Source: an uncultured Dehalococcoidia bacterium
GTDB lineage: Bacteria; Chloroflexota; Dehalococcoidia; Lucifugimonadales; UBA3495
Assembly (NCBI GenBank): GCA_958296385.1
Contig: OY282494.1
Location: 2,686,981-2,750,980, forward strand
Length of the DNA: 64,000 bases
Direction: 5' to 3'
The notes beneath the pieces were generated by a model that did no database searches, was not told the DNA's origin, and was given only the letters and a program-made list of their open reading frames with translations. Within the stretch, counting starts at the first letter, position 1, and each line of letters starts with the position of its first letter. Position numbers and translations under genes: made by a program. Positions 51,887 to 61,008 of this stretch are shown in pieces.

Positions 51887-52837
51887 ATGCTTGACTTGAT
51901 TGATGAATTGCATTTTGGCGTTAGTATGGCTTTGCCGGCTGACCGTACTGTGGAGCAGGCGCGGTTGGTGGAGGAGCTGGGGTTTGAGTTTTTGGGCGCC
52001 GGGGAGCATTTTATGCGGGGGCGGCCGCCGGGGGCTACTCATGCCGCTTTGCCTTTGCTGGCGGTGGCGGCTGGCGCTACGGAGCGGATACGCTTGCTTA
52101 CCTCGGTTGCGCTGGCGCCTTTTTACCATCCCTTGATGCTGGCCCGGATGACGGCTACGCTGGATATTGCGTCCGGCGGGCGGCTTACTTTGGGTGTGGG
52201 CGTGGGCGGCGAGTTTCCGATGGAGTATGAGAATGCCGGCATCGAGATTGGACGGCGGGGGCAGCGCACTAACGAGTGCCTGGAGGGGCTGCGCCGGCTG
52301 TGGACTGAGGATTCGGTGACGATGTCGGGCCGGCATTACACGCTGGACCGGGCGGCCATCAATCCCAAGCCGGCGCAGGACCCGCATCCGCCGGTGTGGG
52401 TTGCCGGGCGGCGCGCGGCGGCGATGCGCCGGGCGGTGCGGTACGGCGATGGCTGGCTGCCTTATTTTTACAGCCCGGACCGCTACCGGGAAAGCGTGGC
52501 GCAAATCACCGCCATCGCCGACGCGGAACAGCGGGATATGTCCAACTTCCAATGGGCGTTCTTTCCGTACATCTCGCTGGGGCAGTCGGAGGAACAGGCG
52601 GCCCGCACCGCCGCCGAGTCGCTGGGCAATCAGTACCTGTACGGCGGCGAGTTCATCAACATCGTGCGGCGCTACTGCCTGCTGGGTACGCCCCGCACCT
52701 GCATCGAGCGGCTGCAAGAGTACATTGACGCCGGCGCCCGCTACATCGTATTCAGCATCGCCGCGCCCCGGGCCGACCGGCGGCGCCACCTTGAAGTAAT
52801 CGCCAAAGACATCGTGCCGTATTTCCGGGGGCACTGA
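51887..52837 (+). CDS. LLM-class F420- or FMN-dependent oxidoreductase
   Basis: A 316-residue luciferase-like TIM-barrel protein. LDELHFGVSM-type start, LGFEFLGAGEHF (the histidine of the active site), DIASGGRLTLGVGVG and KPAQDPHPPVWVAG are family hallmarks. Distinct subfamily from the protein at 31892. ATG 51887 has no clear ribosome site and lies about 120 bases after IS1 copy f, so its old promoter may be disrupted. Substrate unknown. Confidence 0.87.
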   Translation: MLDLIDELHFGVSMALPADRTVEQARLVEELGFEFLGAGEHFMRGRPPGATHAALPLLAVAAGATERIRLLTSVALAPFYHPLMLARMTATLDIASGGRLTLGVGVGGEFPMEYENAGIEIGRRGQRTNECLEGLRRLWTEDSVTMSGRHYTLDRAAINPKPAQDPHPPVWVAGRRAAAMRRAVRYGDGWLPYFYSPDRYRESVAQITAIADAEQRDMSNFQWAFFPYISLGQSEEQAARTAAESLGNQYLYGGEFINIVRRYCLLGTPRTCIERLQEYIDAGARYIVFSIAAPRADRRRHLEVIAKDIVPYFRGH

Positions 52838-52911
52838 ATTGGCGTCACCCGGTTATTACGGGCGCGCCCTAACCGTCGTTCAGCTTCCCAACCGTCATTC
52901 CCATCCCCCCT

Positions 52912-53016
52912 AATGTCATTCTGAGCGCAGCGAAGAATCTCGATGACGTAGCAACGGCGTTGCCCCCAAAGTGTGCGTTACCCCGTCGAGATTCTTCGCT
53001 GCGCTCAGAATGACAT
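52912..53016. repeat. Inverted-repeat element (REP/MITE-like), copy 3
   Basis: Arms AATGTCATTCTGAGCGCAGCG and TGCGCTCAGAATGACATT with the shared interior GACGTAGCAACGGCGTTG. It lies in the ~400 bp gap before the B12-type radical SAM gene, in which no gene was seen. A TATAAT box at 53166-53171 is a candidate -10 element for that gene. Confidence 0.9.
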
Positions 53017-53243
53017 TGGGGGGAGTGAATGGCATTGGGGGGAGCGAATGACGGTTGGGAGTGAAACAGTTGAGGGAGAATTGGAATGGCCGGGGCGCCG
53101 GCGGGGTTTTGCGATTTTCCGATTTTTTTGCCGTTTGCGCTGTGCCGCAGTTCCGGGCAATGATGTATAATAGCTGGGATGATTAGCGCGCAGGCTCGAC
53201 CCAGGTTAGCTCCTGTCGTTTGGCAGCGGAGGAAATGAGACTA

Positions 53244-55091
53244 ATGAGCACCATCCAACTGCTCGACAACAAGTTTGACGGCACGCCGGCTACGGTTTCG
53301 CCGGTTTCAATACAGCCCCGCGGCAACCGGACGCGGCGGGTGATGATGGTTCAGCCGGCCTCGGCGGGCGGCAACTTTGAGTACATCGCCATCCCGCGCC
53401 AGGGTATGCTGTTCCTTTCGGGCGCGCTGGCCCAGTGGGATGGGCCTTACGTGTACGAACGGGACATCTGGTTTGAGGACCGCCTGGGCCGTATGGACCC
53501 GGACAAAGACCTGGACGGCGTTGACATCCTGATGATTACGGCGCTGATTAACGAGGCGCCCCGGGGCTATCAGCTGGCCCGGGAAGCCCGCAGTTTCCAT
53601 CCCAATCTGGTCATTATGGGCGGCGGCCCGCAGATGAGCCCGCTGCCGGAAGAGGCCATCGCGCGGGGCGGCTTTGACGTCATCGTGAACCGGGAGGGCG
53701 AGGACATCATCGGCCAGCTGTGCGACATCCTGCTGACCTGGCGGGATGACCGCAAGTACGCCTACCTGGAGCGGGTGGCCGGCATCTCGTATATGCAGGA
53801 CGGCCACCTGGTGCAAACCCGCCGCAAAGGGCTGGTGAATCCCGACTTTGTGGAGCTGCCCGACTTCCGCTCCATCCGGGGCCTGTCGCCGTCCAATCCC
53901 ATGGCCGGCGGCGTGCTGGAAACGGTGCGGGGCTGCACCGAGAATTGCTCGTACTGCCAGGTGATCCAGCAGTTTCTCGGCTACCGGCTCATCAGCCGGG
54001 AAACCGAGTACAAGCGGCTGGCGCAGCTGGAGGAGCTGGCCTCGGACGGGCTAATCCACACCGGGCGCAACGGCAAGTTCAACGTGTTCATCTCCGACGA
54101 CCTGCACACGCCGCCCCTGCGCGCCGTCAAGTTCCGCAACGAGCGGCTGGAACGGTTGCAGGGCTGGCGGGGCCGCACCGATTCAATGAACATGATTTGC
54201 CAGGCCCGCGCCGAAATCGGCCAGGACGACGAGTTGGCCGATGCCCTGCTGGACGCCAACATCAAGATGCTGTACCTGGGCGTGGAATCCAACAACGCCG
54301 AAAGCCTGGCGGCGGTGCGCAAGCGGCAGGAACCGGGCCAGATGGAACGCGACCTGGTGCATCTGAACGACAAGGGATTCTCCGTAGTGGCCATGACCAT
54401 CATCGGCCTGCCCTACGACACCGAGGAATCCATCATGACGCTGGCCGACTGGGTTACGCAGCACAGCCGTTACCAGACGGCCAACCTGCTGACCCCGCTG
54501 CCGGCAACCTCCAACTGGGAGCTCAAGCCGCTGAACGGCGACGGCGAACTGTTGCAGGAAGGGGAAATGCGCCCCTACGAGCTTTACACCGGACGCCAGT
54601 TCGTCCACGAGGACGAGCGGTGGACGATGGCGCAAAGCCGCGAACTGTTTGACCGCTACAACGAACGGCTGACGTCCATTGACGCGCTGTACGGCCGCAT
54701 ATTCCGCATCCTGGGCAACTACCGGCTGCGGCAGGCGCGCAGTATGGAGGACTTGACGGAAACCGCCGAAACAATGCGTATCTGGTCCCACGAAGTACAG
54801 CAGGCCGGCAAGGAATTCGGCGAGAACCTGCACCAGCGGGTAACCGAGCTGGCCGACACTTTCCGGGCCGTGAGCCAACCCCTGTCCAACGCGCGGGCCG
54901 AGCTGGTGGACAACCTGCGCGCCCGCATCAGCGAGATGTCGGAATCCCTGCGCGCTTACGCCGAAATAGCGGACAGCGGCAGCAAGGACATGGCCGCCAG
55001 CATCTCGGTGCGGGTCAACGAGGTTACCGAACTGCTGAACACCGCGCTGGACTCGGCCGGCCAGCGACGCAATAACAACCAAGTGAGCTGA
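53244..55091 (+). CDS. B12-binding-domain radical SAM protein with C-terminal coiled coil
   Basis: A 615-residue protein. Residues ~30-170 form a cobalamin-type Rossmann domain (VDILMITALINEAPRGYQLA, LVIMGGGPQMSPLPEEA). The radical SAM cluster is GCTENCSYC (C231, C235, C238), with a TIM barrel to about residue 490. The last ~110 residues are an amphipathic helix series (TELADTFRAVSQPLSNARAE, RISEMSESLRAYAEIADSG), unusual for the family. ATG 53244 lies 11 bases from GGAGG; ATG 53235 is closer (2 bases) and less likely. The fabF gene follows one base after the stop, suggesting a lipid or cofactor modification role, unproven. Confidence 0.87.
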   Translation: MSTIQLLDNKFDGTPATVSPVSIQPRGNRTRRVMMVQPASAGGNFEYIAIPRQGMLFLSGALAQWDGPYVYERDIWFEDRLGRMDPDKDLDGVDILMITALINEAPRGYQLAREARSFHPNLVIMGGGPQMSPLPEEAIARGGFDVIVNREGEDIIGQLCDILLTWRDDRKYAYLERVAGISYMQDGHLVQTRRKGLVNPDFVELPDFRSIRGLSPSNPMAGGVLETVRGCTENCSYCQVIQQFLGYRLISRETEYKRLAQLEELASDGLIHTGRNGKFNVFISDDLHTPPLRAVKFRNERLERLQGWRGRTDSMNMICQARAEIGQDDELADALLDANIKMLYLGVESNNAESLAAVRKRQEPGQMERDLVHLNDKGFSVVAMTIIGLPYDTEESIMTLADWVTQHSRYQTANLLTPLPATSNWELKPLNGDGELLQEGEMRPYELYTGRQFVHEDERWTMAQSRELFDRYNERLTSIDALYGRIFRILGNYRLRQARSMEDLTETAETMRIWSHEVQQAGKEFGENLHQRVTELADTFRAVSQPLSNARAELVDNLRARISEMSESLRAYAEIADSGSKDMAASISVRVNEVTELLNTALDSAGQRRNNNQVS

Positions 55092-55092
55092 T

Positions 55093-56370
55093 ATGTCCGG
55101 TAACGCTGCGCCCGGCAGCCGCGTGGCGGTTACGGGCCTGGGGATGATAAGCCCGCTGGGGCTGAATACAGCAGACACTTGGGACGGCATCGCCAACGGA
55201 AAGTCGGGTATCGACTACATCACCGGCTTTGACGCCGCGGCTTTCGATACCCGGTTCGCCGCCGAAGTAAAAGGGTTCGAGCCGGAGCGCTACCTGGACC
55301 GCAAAGACGCGCGGCGGATGGACCGTTTCGCCCAATTCGCCGCCGTCGCCGCGCAGGAAGCCTGCCGGCAAGCCGACCTGGAACCCCGCACGATGGACCG
55401 TTACAGCGTCCACGTGGTGGTAGGCAGCGGCATCGGCGGCATCGGCACGCTCACCGAGCAGCACAAGGTTTTGCTGGAACGCGGGCCCCGGCGGGTTACG
55501 CCCTTTCTGATTCCGATGATGCTGGCCGACATGGGTTCGGCCCAAGTGTCAATGGTCACCGGCGCAATGGGCGCAAACTACTGCATCACGTCGTCGTGCA
55601 GCAGCGGCGCCGACGCCATCGGCATCGGCTGGGATATGATTCGCCACGGACGGGCCGAAGTCGTGCTGGCCGGCGGGGCCGAGGCGCCCATTGCTCCGCT
55701 CAGCGTGGCCGGGTTCAACGCCCTGCGCGCGCTGTCCCGCCGCAACGACGACCCCCAGGGCGCCAGCCAGCCTTTCAACAAACGCCGGGATGGGTTCGTG
55801 CTGGCCGAGGGCGCCGCGATGCTGGTGCTGGAAAGCTGGGAACACGCGGCGGCCCGGGGCGCCGAACCCCTCGCCGAACTGCGGGGCTACGCCGCCACCA
55901 GCGACTCGCACCATCTCACCGAACCCAATCCCACCGGCCAAAGCGCGGCCCAGGCGGTTACCGACGCGCTGGCCGCCGCCGGCCTGTCCCCCGGCGACGT
56001 CAACTATCTGAACGCCCACGGCACGTCAACCCCGCTGAACGACTGGCACGAAACCAAGGCGCTGAAACTGGCCCTGGGCGACGACGCCTATCGCATCCCC
56101 GTCAGCAGCACCAAGAGCATGACCGGCCATCTGCTGGGCGCCGGCGGCGCGCTGGAGGCGGCACTGTGCGCCGTTGCCCTGAAACGGGGCCTGATGCCCC
56201 CCACCATCAACCTGGACGACCCCGATGACGAGTGCGACCTGGACTACGTTCCCCTCACGGCGCGGGCGGCCGAGTTAAAGGTAGTGATGAGCAATTCCTT
56301 TGGCTTTGGCGGGCATAACTCGGTGATTATCCTGACCAACCCCGACTTAGACTTGGGCAACCCGGTTTGA
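55093..56370 (+). CDS. fabF: 3-oxoacyl-ACP synthase II
   Basis: A condensing enzyme of fatty-acid elongation, 425 residues. The nucleophile is C169 in TSSCSSGADAIG, and the two histidines are in NAHGTSTPLND and KSMTGHLLGAGGA. The active-site surround TSSCSS differs from the usual TACAT, which might point to a secondary KS. It sits between the radical SAM gene and recJ with almost no spacing; no fabG or acpP is adjacent. Confidence 0.93.
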   Translation: MSGNAAPGSRVAVTGLGMISPLGLNTADTWDGIANGKSGIDYITGFDAAAFDTRFAAEVKGFEPERYLDRKDARRMDRFAQFAAVAAQEACRQADLEPRTMDRYSVHVVVGSGIGGIGTLTEQHKVLLERGPRRVTPFLIPMMLADMGSAQVSMVTGAMGANYCITSSCSSGADAIGIGWDMIRHGRAEVVLAGGAEAPIAPLSVAGFNALRALSRRNDDPQGASQPFNKRRDGFVLAEGAAMLVLESWEHAAARGAEPLAELRGYAATSDSHHLTEPNPTGQSAAQAVTDALAAAGLSPGDVNYLNAHGTSTPLNDWHETKALKLALGDDAYRIPVSSTKSMTGHLLGAGGALEAALCAVALKRGLMPPTINLDDPDDECDLDYVPLTARAAELKVVMSNSFGFGGHNSVIILTNPDLDLGNPV

Positions 56371-58055
56371 CGCCGCCGCCGCGCCGCTGGATACTGCCGC
56401 CCCGCACCGAGGGCCACCGCCTGCCCGCTGATTTGCCCCTGCCGGTAGTCCAACTGCTGCTGGCGCGCGGCATTGCCGATACAGCGGCGCTGGATAAGTT
56501 CCTGAATCCGCCGGGCGTACCCCACGACCCGCTGCTGCTGGCCGGCGTCCCGGAGGCGCTGCCCCGTCTGGCCGCCGCCGCGCAAAAGGGCGAAACGGTA
56601 GCGGTGTTCGGAGATTTTGACGTTGACGGCATCACCGGCACCGCCATTCTGACTGAAACATTGGGCAAGCTGGGCGCGCGGGTCATTCCCTATCTGCCCC
56701 ATCCGGTTGCCGAGGGACACGGAATGACCGCCGGCGCGGTGGAGCGTCTAATCGCCCAGGGCGCATCCCTGATTGTTACCGTGGACTGCGGCATCAGCAA
56801 CGCCGATGAAGTGGCGCTGGCCGCCGACGCCGGGGCTGAGGTCATCATCACTGACCACCACGTGCCGCCGGAACGCCGGCCGCCGGCGGTGGCTACCGTC
56901 AATCCGCGCGTGGCGGGCAATCGGTATCCGTTCGTGGAATTGTGCGGCGCCGGCATCGCCTACAAACTGGCCGCCGGCCTGCTGGACTACGCCGGAGCCG
57001 CTCCGGATGACTCGCTGCTGGAACTGGCGGCCCTGGGGACGGTAGCCGACCTGGTGCCGCTGCGGGGCGAGAACCGCCACATCGTGCAGCGCGGGCTGGC
57101 CGCTTTATCCGAAACGCGGCGGCCCGGACTGCAAGCCCTGCTGAACCGGTGCCGGCTCCGGCGCCGGGCCATCCGAGCAGAGGACGTTGCCTTTCAGATT
57201 GCGCCCCGTCTCAACGCCGCCGGCAGGATGGCCCACCCGGAAACCGCGCTGCAACTGCTGCTGACCAACGACCCGGACGAAGCGGAATCCCTGGCCGGCC
57301 AGCTGGAGGATTACAACAACCGGCGCAAAGACTTGTCCACGCGGGCCTGCGCCGTGGCCATGGAACAGGTGGCCGCCGCCGGGCCGCTGCCGTCCATCAT
57401 CATATCCTTTGACGGCATCTACACCCCCGGCATCAACGGGCTGGTGGCCGGGCGGCTGGCGGAGCGGTTCAACCGGCCGGCGGTGGCCCTGGCCCGCGCC
57501 GACGACGGGCATCTGGTGGCCAGCGCGCGCAGCCGCACCGGGTTCAGCCTGATTGCCGCCATCACCGAGTGCGACGACCTGCTGGTGCGCTACGGCGGGC
57601 ACGACGCGGCGGCCGGTTTCACCGTGCGCAACGCGGATTTCAACGCCGTATCCGAACGCCTCCACGCCATCGCCGACGCCGAAACCGGCCTGTTCGGCCC
57701 GGAACCCACGCTGGAAGTACACGCCGAAGGCCGCCCGGAAACCCTGCTCGACCCACTAACGGCCCAATGGATACAGCGGCTGGAACCCTACGGCAAAGAC
57801 AACCCCACCCCCCGCTTTCTATCCCGCCGCGCCCGCGTGCTGAATTGGGAATACGTCGGACGAGAGCAGCAACACCTCAAATTGCAGATAAGCGCCGGCA
57901 ACGGCAGCGGCGCCGTAGATGCCCTCTACTGGAACCACCCCGGCGAATGGGGCGGGTACAGCGCCGTGGACCTGGTATTCCAACTAGTCAACGACCGCTA
58001 CCGGGGCGAAAACCGAACCTACCTGCGGATCGACGACTGGCGGCCGGCGGGGTAG
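56367..58055 (+). CDS. recJ: Single-stranded-DNA-specific exonuclease RecJ
   Basis: A 5'-3' single-strand DNA exonuclease of recombination and repair, 562 residues. DHH-family motifs are intact: VFGDFDVDGITG (81-90), VTVDCG, ITDHH (162-165), ALGTVADLVPL and GGHDAAAGF in DHHA1. The start is a TTG overlapping the fabF stop (TTGA), which implies translational coupling. The N-terminus is a little shorter than in E. coli. Confidence 0.95.
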   Translation: MTPPPRRWILPPRTEGHRLPADLPLPVVQLLLARGIADTAALDKFLNPPGVPHDPLLLAGVPEALPRLAAAAQKGETVAVFGDFDVDGITGTAILTETLGKLGARVIPYLPHPVAEGHGMTAGAVERLIAQGASLIVTVDCGISNADEVALAADAGAEVIITDHHVPPERRPPAVATVNPRVAGNRYPFVELCGAGIAYKLAAGLLDYAGAAPDDSLLELAALGTVADLVPLRGENRHIVQRGLAALSETRRPGLQALLNRCRLRRRAIRAEDVAFQIAPRLNAAGRMAHPETALQLLLTNDPDEAESLAGQLEDYNNRRKDLSTRACAVAMEQVAAAGPLPSIIISFDGIYTPGINGLVAGRLAERFNRPAVALARADDGHLVASARSRTGFSLIAAITECDDLLVRYGGHDAAAGFTVRNADFNAVSERLHAIADAETGLFGPEPTLEVHAEGRPETLLDPLTAQWIQRLEPYGKDNPTPRFLSRRARVLNWEYVGREQQHLKLQISAGNGSGAVDALYWNHPGEWGGYSAVDLVFQLVNDRYRGENRTYLRIDDWRPAG

Positions 58056-58103
58056 TGAGTTTCGCTACTGCTGAATCAGGCCGGCGCACCGCATCCGGTA
58101 TCG

Positions 58104-58420
58104 TTACCGCCTCTGGCCGCCCCTCATCCGCCGGCGCCTGCCCCTATCCTGCCGGCGGGATTCCGCTCTTTTCTCCGCTAGTAAGGTTTCCAGATCCTCT
58201 ACCGTCAGCCGCTTCGCTGCCACGTTGCGGAATCTGTCGAACCGCATCTTTTCCGCTACTCCTTGGCTAAAACTTTTCTTTGGCCAATTTGCAATCAACA
58301 TCGCAATCCCCCTATCATTCCTGCCCAAACGATAAGCACCGCCTCAACGGTCAGCCACGCCATTACGATGCTAAACCCCAGGCCGAACGGATTCTCGCCT
58401 TATTAAATATACGACCAGCG
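58104..58420 (-). pseudogene. Frameshifted paralogue of the following membrane protein
   Basis: The C-terminal part (MLIANWPKKSFSQGVAEKM, AAKRLTVEDLETLLAEKRAE, basic tail) matches the gene at 58584-59051 almost word for word. Its membrane helix (FSIVMAWLTVEAVLIVWAGM) is in another frame, broken near 58315, and the N-terminal third is missing. Remaining bases to 58583 hold no gene. Confidence 0.65.
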
Positions 58421-58583
58421 GCCGGGCCTCTGAAAATCCAACGCCAAGCGCAGCGGACGCTATGCCGGGCGTTGCCGTAGAGCTCGCGCTGCTATTCGCC
58501 GGTTCCCGGGCCGCTCCGTAACGGCCCTGCTACGCTCAATAGGACGGATGGTTAGTAGGGCCGGCGCATCGTATTCGGTATCG

Positions 58584-59051
58584 TTACCGCCTCCGGCCGC
58601 CCCTCAGCCGCCGGCGCCTGCCCCTATCCTGCTGGCGGGATTCCGCTTTTTTCTCCGCTAGTAAGGTTTCCAGATCCTCCACCGTCAGCCGCCTCGCTGC
58701 CATATTGCGGAACTCATCGTCCCGCAACCTTTCCGCTACTTCTTGGCTCAAGCTTTTCGTTGGCCATTTCGCAATCAACATTGCAATCCCTCCTTTCATT
58801 CCCCCCAAAACGATAGGCACCACCTCAACGGTCAGCCACGCCATTACGATGCTGAACCCCTGGTCGAACGGGTTCTCGCCGATTAATTGTATGACCAGCG
58901 GCCGGGCCTCTGAAAATCCGACGGCAAGCGCATCGGTTAGCAGTACCCGCGCCAGCCAGAATGCGGCCCAGATTACGCAGGTGGCAATCCGCGCCATTCG
59001 GGTGAGCGGAACGCCGGCCAGGGACGATAGTATTGAATCATCGTCCCTCAT
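58584..59051 (-). CDS. Small membrane protein with basic C-terminal tail
   Basis: A 155-residue protein with two predicted membrane segments: IATCVIWAAFWLARVLLTDA (about 21-40) and FSIVMAWLTVEVVPIVLGGM (about 65-85). A cytoplasmic part follows, with RLRDDEFRNMAARRLTVEDL and a run of arginines. ATG 59051. A frameshifted copy follows it at 58104, so this is a recent tandem duplication. No family known to me. Confidence 0.65.
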   Translation of the reverse strand: MRDDDSILSSLAGVPLTRMARIATCVIWAAFWLARVLLTDALAVGFSEARPLVIQLIGENPFDQGFSIVMAWLTVEVVPIVLGGMKGGIAMLIAKWPTKSLSQEVAERLRDDEFRNMAARRLTVEDLETLLAEKKAESRQQDRGRRRRLRGGRRR

Positions 59052-59113
59052 TCATTGCCTCAATATACCACAATCGGCCGCCGCCGCTTTGCTGGCGTTG
59101 CGCTAGTCCTCAA

Positions 59114-60034
59114 TCACCGCCTGTTGCCGGTTGGCGTGTTTGGGCGGTTGCGGGGGCGGCGGACGAGGCGGGCGCGGTAGATTAGCAGCGGCACGGTTAC
59201 CAGCATTATGGCCAGCGATACCAGCTGCGCTTCGTTGAAACCCAGCACGTAGGTGTTGCTTTCCACGCGCAGGAATGAGATGAAGAACCGCCCCACCGCG
59301 TAGCCGGCGAAGAACAGGGCAAACAGCATCCCGCGCGGCTGTATCCGGTCGCGCAGCAGCCACAGGACGCCGGCCAGGGCCAGGCAGAACAGCAGCTCGT
59401 AGGCTACTGCCGGGTGGGTTGACGCCGTGCCGCCGTGGGCGCAGAAACGGTACAGGCTGTCGGGGTCGGTGTAGGTTACCGCCCAGGGCAGCCCCGAAAA
59501 CGTGGCGCAGTGCTCGCCGTTGATGACGTCGCCGATGCGTCCGATGGCCAGGGCGATGAGCAGCGCCGGCGCCGCGATGTCGGCCAGATGGGGGACGGAG
59601 GGCAGCTCGGCAAAGGGCCGGTGCATCCCCGTCCAGCGCAACCCGGCGTTGTCGCAAAGGCCGTTGAACCAGGGGGCGTTGCGAATCAGGATGTACGATG
59701 CGCCGCCGGCGAACCCGCCCAGATACGCGCCCAGAATGGCGATGCCGCCGCTCCAGAAAAAGACGATGCGCTCCGGATTGTACTGGTAGAAATCATCCCA
59801 AAAGTCAATCACGTGCAGCGCGCGCGCGCCAACCAGGCCGCCGATGATGCACCAGGTGGCCACGGACAGGATGCCATCGCCGTTCAGTCCGTCGCGCCGC
59901 CCCCATCGCCAGGTCAGATAGACGGCGACGGCGACGGCGACAAAGGTCAAAAAGCCGTGCCAGGACAGGGTAAAGCCGGGCCTGCGTATGATGTCAGGGT
60001 CAAAAGGTATGCCGATGACGGCGAGAATATCCAT
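59114..60034 (-). CDS. lgt: Prolipoprotein diacylglyceryl transferase
   Basis: Integral membrane enzyme that attaches diacylglycerol to the lipobox cysteine. 306 residues from ATG 60034, seven membrane helices. The Lgt signature reads IGRIGDVINGEHCA (consensus GRxGNFxNxE, here D for the first N), and TWRWGRRDG and the GGxAxxG-like IAILGAYLGGFAGG are also present. It precedes ispE and rsmA in reading direction reversed: all three are on the minus strand. A lipoprotein substrate is encoded at 62249. Confidence 0.92.
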   Translation of the reverse strand: MDILAVIGIPFDPDIIRRPGFTLSWHGFLTFVAVAVAVYLTWRWGRRDGLNGDGILSVATWCIIGGLVGARALHVIDFWDDFYQYNPERIVFFWSGGIAILGAYLGGFAGGASYILIRNAPWFNGLCDNAGLRWTGMHRPFAELPSVPHLADIAAPALLIALAIGRIGDVINGEHCATFSGLPWAVTYTDPDSLYRFCAHGGTASTHPAVAYELLFCLALAGVLWLLRDRIQPRGMLFALFFAGYAVGRFFISFLRVESNTYVLGFNEAQLVSLAIMLVTVPLLIYRARLVRRPRNRPNTPTGNRR

Positions 60035-60069
60035 CGTTGCGTAGTATCTCCCTAATCGGTGAGCCGGCC

Positions 60070-61008
60070 TCAGCCGGATGATGACGGCGCTGATGTTGAC
60101 GGCATTGATGTTGACGGGGCAATCGTCCGCACAAGGTACGCTGTTGCGCCCCGGTTCCGCAAGGCAACCGCAACCGTTCTCCGCTCGCTTTCCGAGGATG
60201 GCCGGCAAAACAGCGCCGGCCCGGCCCCCGACAGGCGGGGCGGGTGCTGCGCCAACGATGCCACCGTTTCCCATACGCCGGCCAGGCCGGGAAAGATTCC
60301 CAGCGCCGCCCGCTCAAACGCGTTGCGGCAGTCGGCGGAGGTCAACGGCCCGCCGGCGGCGCTGACGCCGGCAATCCGCTGCGTATGGCGTCCGTCCGAA
60401 AAATCAGCCGGCGTCAACGCGCGATACAGCGTCGGCGTCTTGGCGGCGATGGTATCGGCCGGCGCCACCAGCAGGATTTCAATAGCCGGCAAGTCCGGCA
60501 GTGCGGCGAGCTCATCGCCCCGTCCGGTGCCTAGCGCCGTGCCGCCGGTGAGCAGAAAAGGCACGTCGGAACCCAGCCCGGCCGCTACTGCCGCCAACTC
60601 GTCCGGCGGCAAGTCCAGCCCCCAGAGCCGGTTCAGACCCCGCAGGGCCGCCGCCGCATCCGCCGACCCACCGCCCAGACCGGCGGCGCTCGGGATGCGT
60701 TTGGCGATGCGGATGCGGGCCTCAGGCGCAACGCCGGCGTGCCGGGCCAGGGCAACGGCGGCTTGCCACACGATGTTGTTCTCGCCGGACAGGTCGGGGT
60801 CATCGCACTCTACGGTTAGCGCCCCGGCCGCCTCCAGCGTCAGCGTATCGGACAAGTCAACCGTTTGCAGGATGGTAGCGACGTCGTGATAGCCGTCGTC
60901 GCGCCGGCCGATGACTTCCAGCGTCAGGTTAATCTTGGCGTAGGCCGGGATTTGCAGCGGGCCGGATTGCATCAGAGCATCATCCGATACGACTGCGGGG
61001 GGCGTCAT
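60070..61008 (-). CDS. ispE: 4-diphosphocytidyl-2-C-methyl-D-erythritol kinase
   Basis: GHMP kinase of the MEP isoprenoid pathway, 312 residues. AYAKINLTLEVIGRRDDGYH and PSAAGLGGGSADAAAALRGL are diagnostic, with GLGSDVPF following. The start is uncertain: ATG 61008 overlaps rsmA by 29 bases, and an internal ATG at 60972 would avoid it. Neither has a clear ribosome site. The C-terminal TSMPSTSAPSSSG is low-complexity, encoded by GATGTTGACGGCATT-type repeats. Confidence 0.93.
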   Translation of the reverse strand: MTPPAVVSDDALMQSGPLQIPAYAKINLTLEVIGRRDDGYHDVATILQTVDLSDTLTLEAAGALTVECDDPDLSGENNIVWQAAVALARHAGVAPEARIRIAKRIPSAAGLGGGSADAAAALRGLNRLWGLDLPPDELAAVAAGLGSDVPFLLTGGTALGTGRGDELAALPDLPAIEILLVAPADTIAAKTPTLYRALTPADFSDGRHTQRIAGVSAAGGPLTSADCRNAFERAALGIFPGLAGVWETVASLAQHPPRLSGAGPALFCRPSSESERRTVAVALRNRGATAYLVRTIAPSTSMPSTSAPSSSG

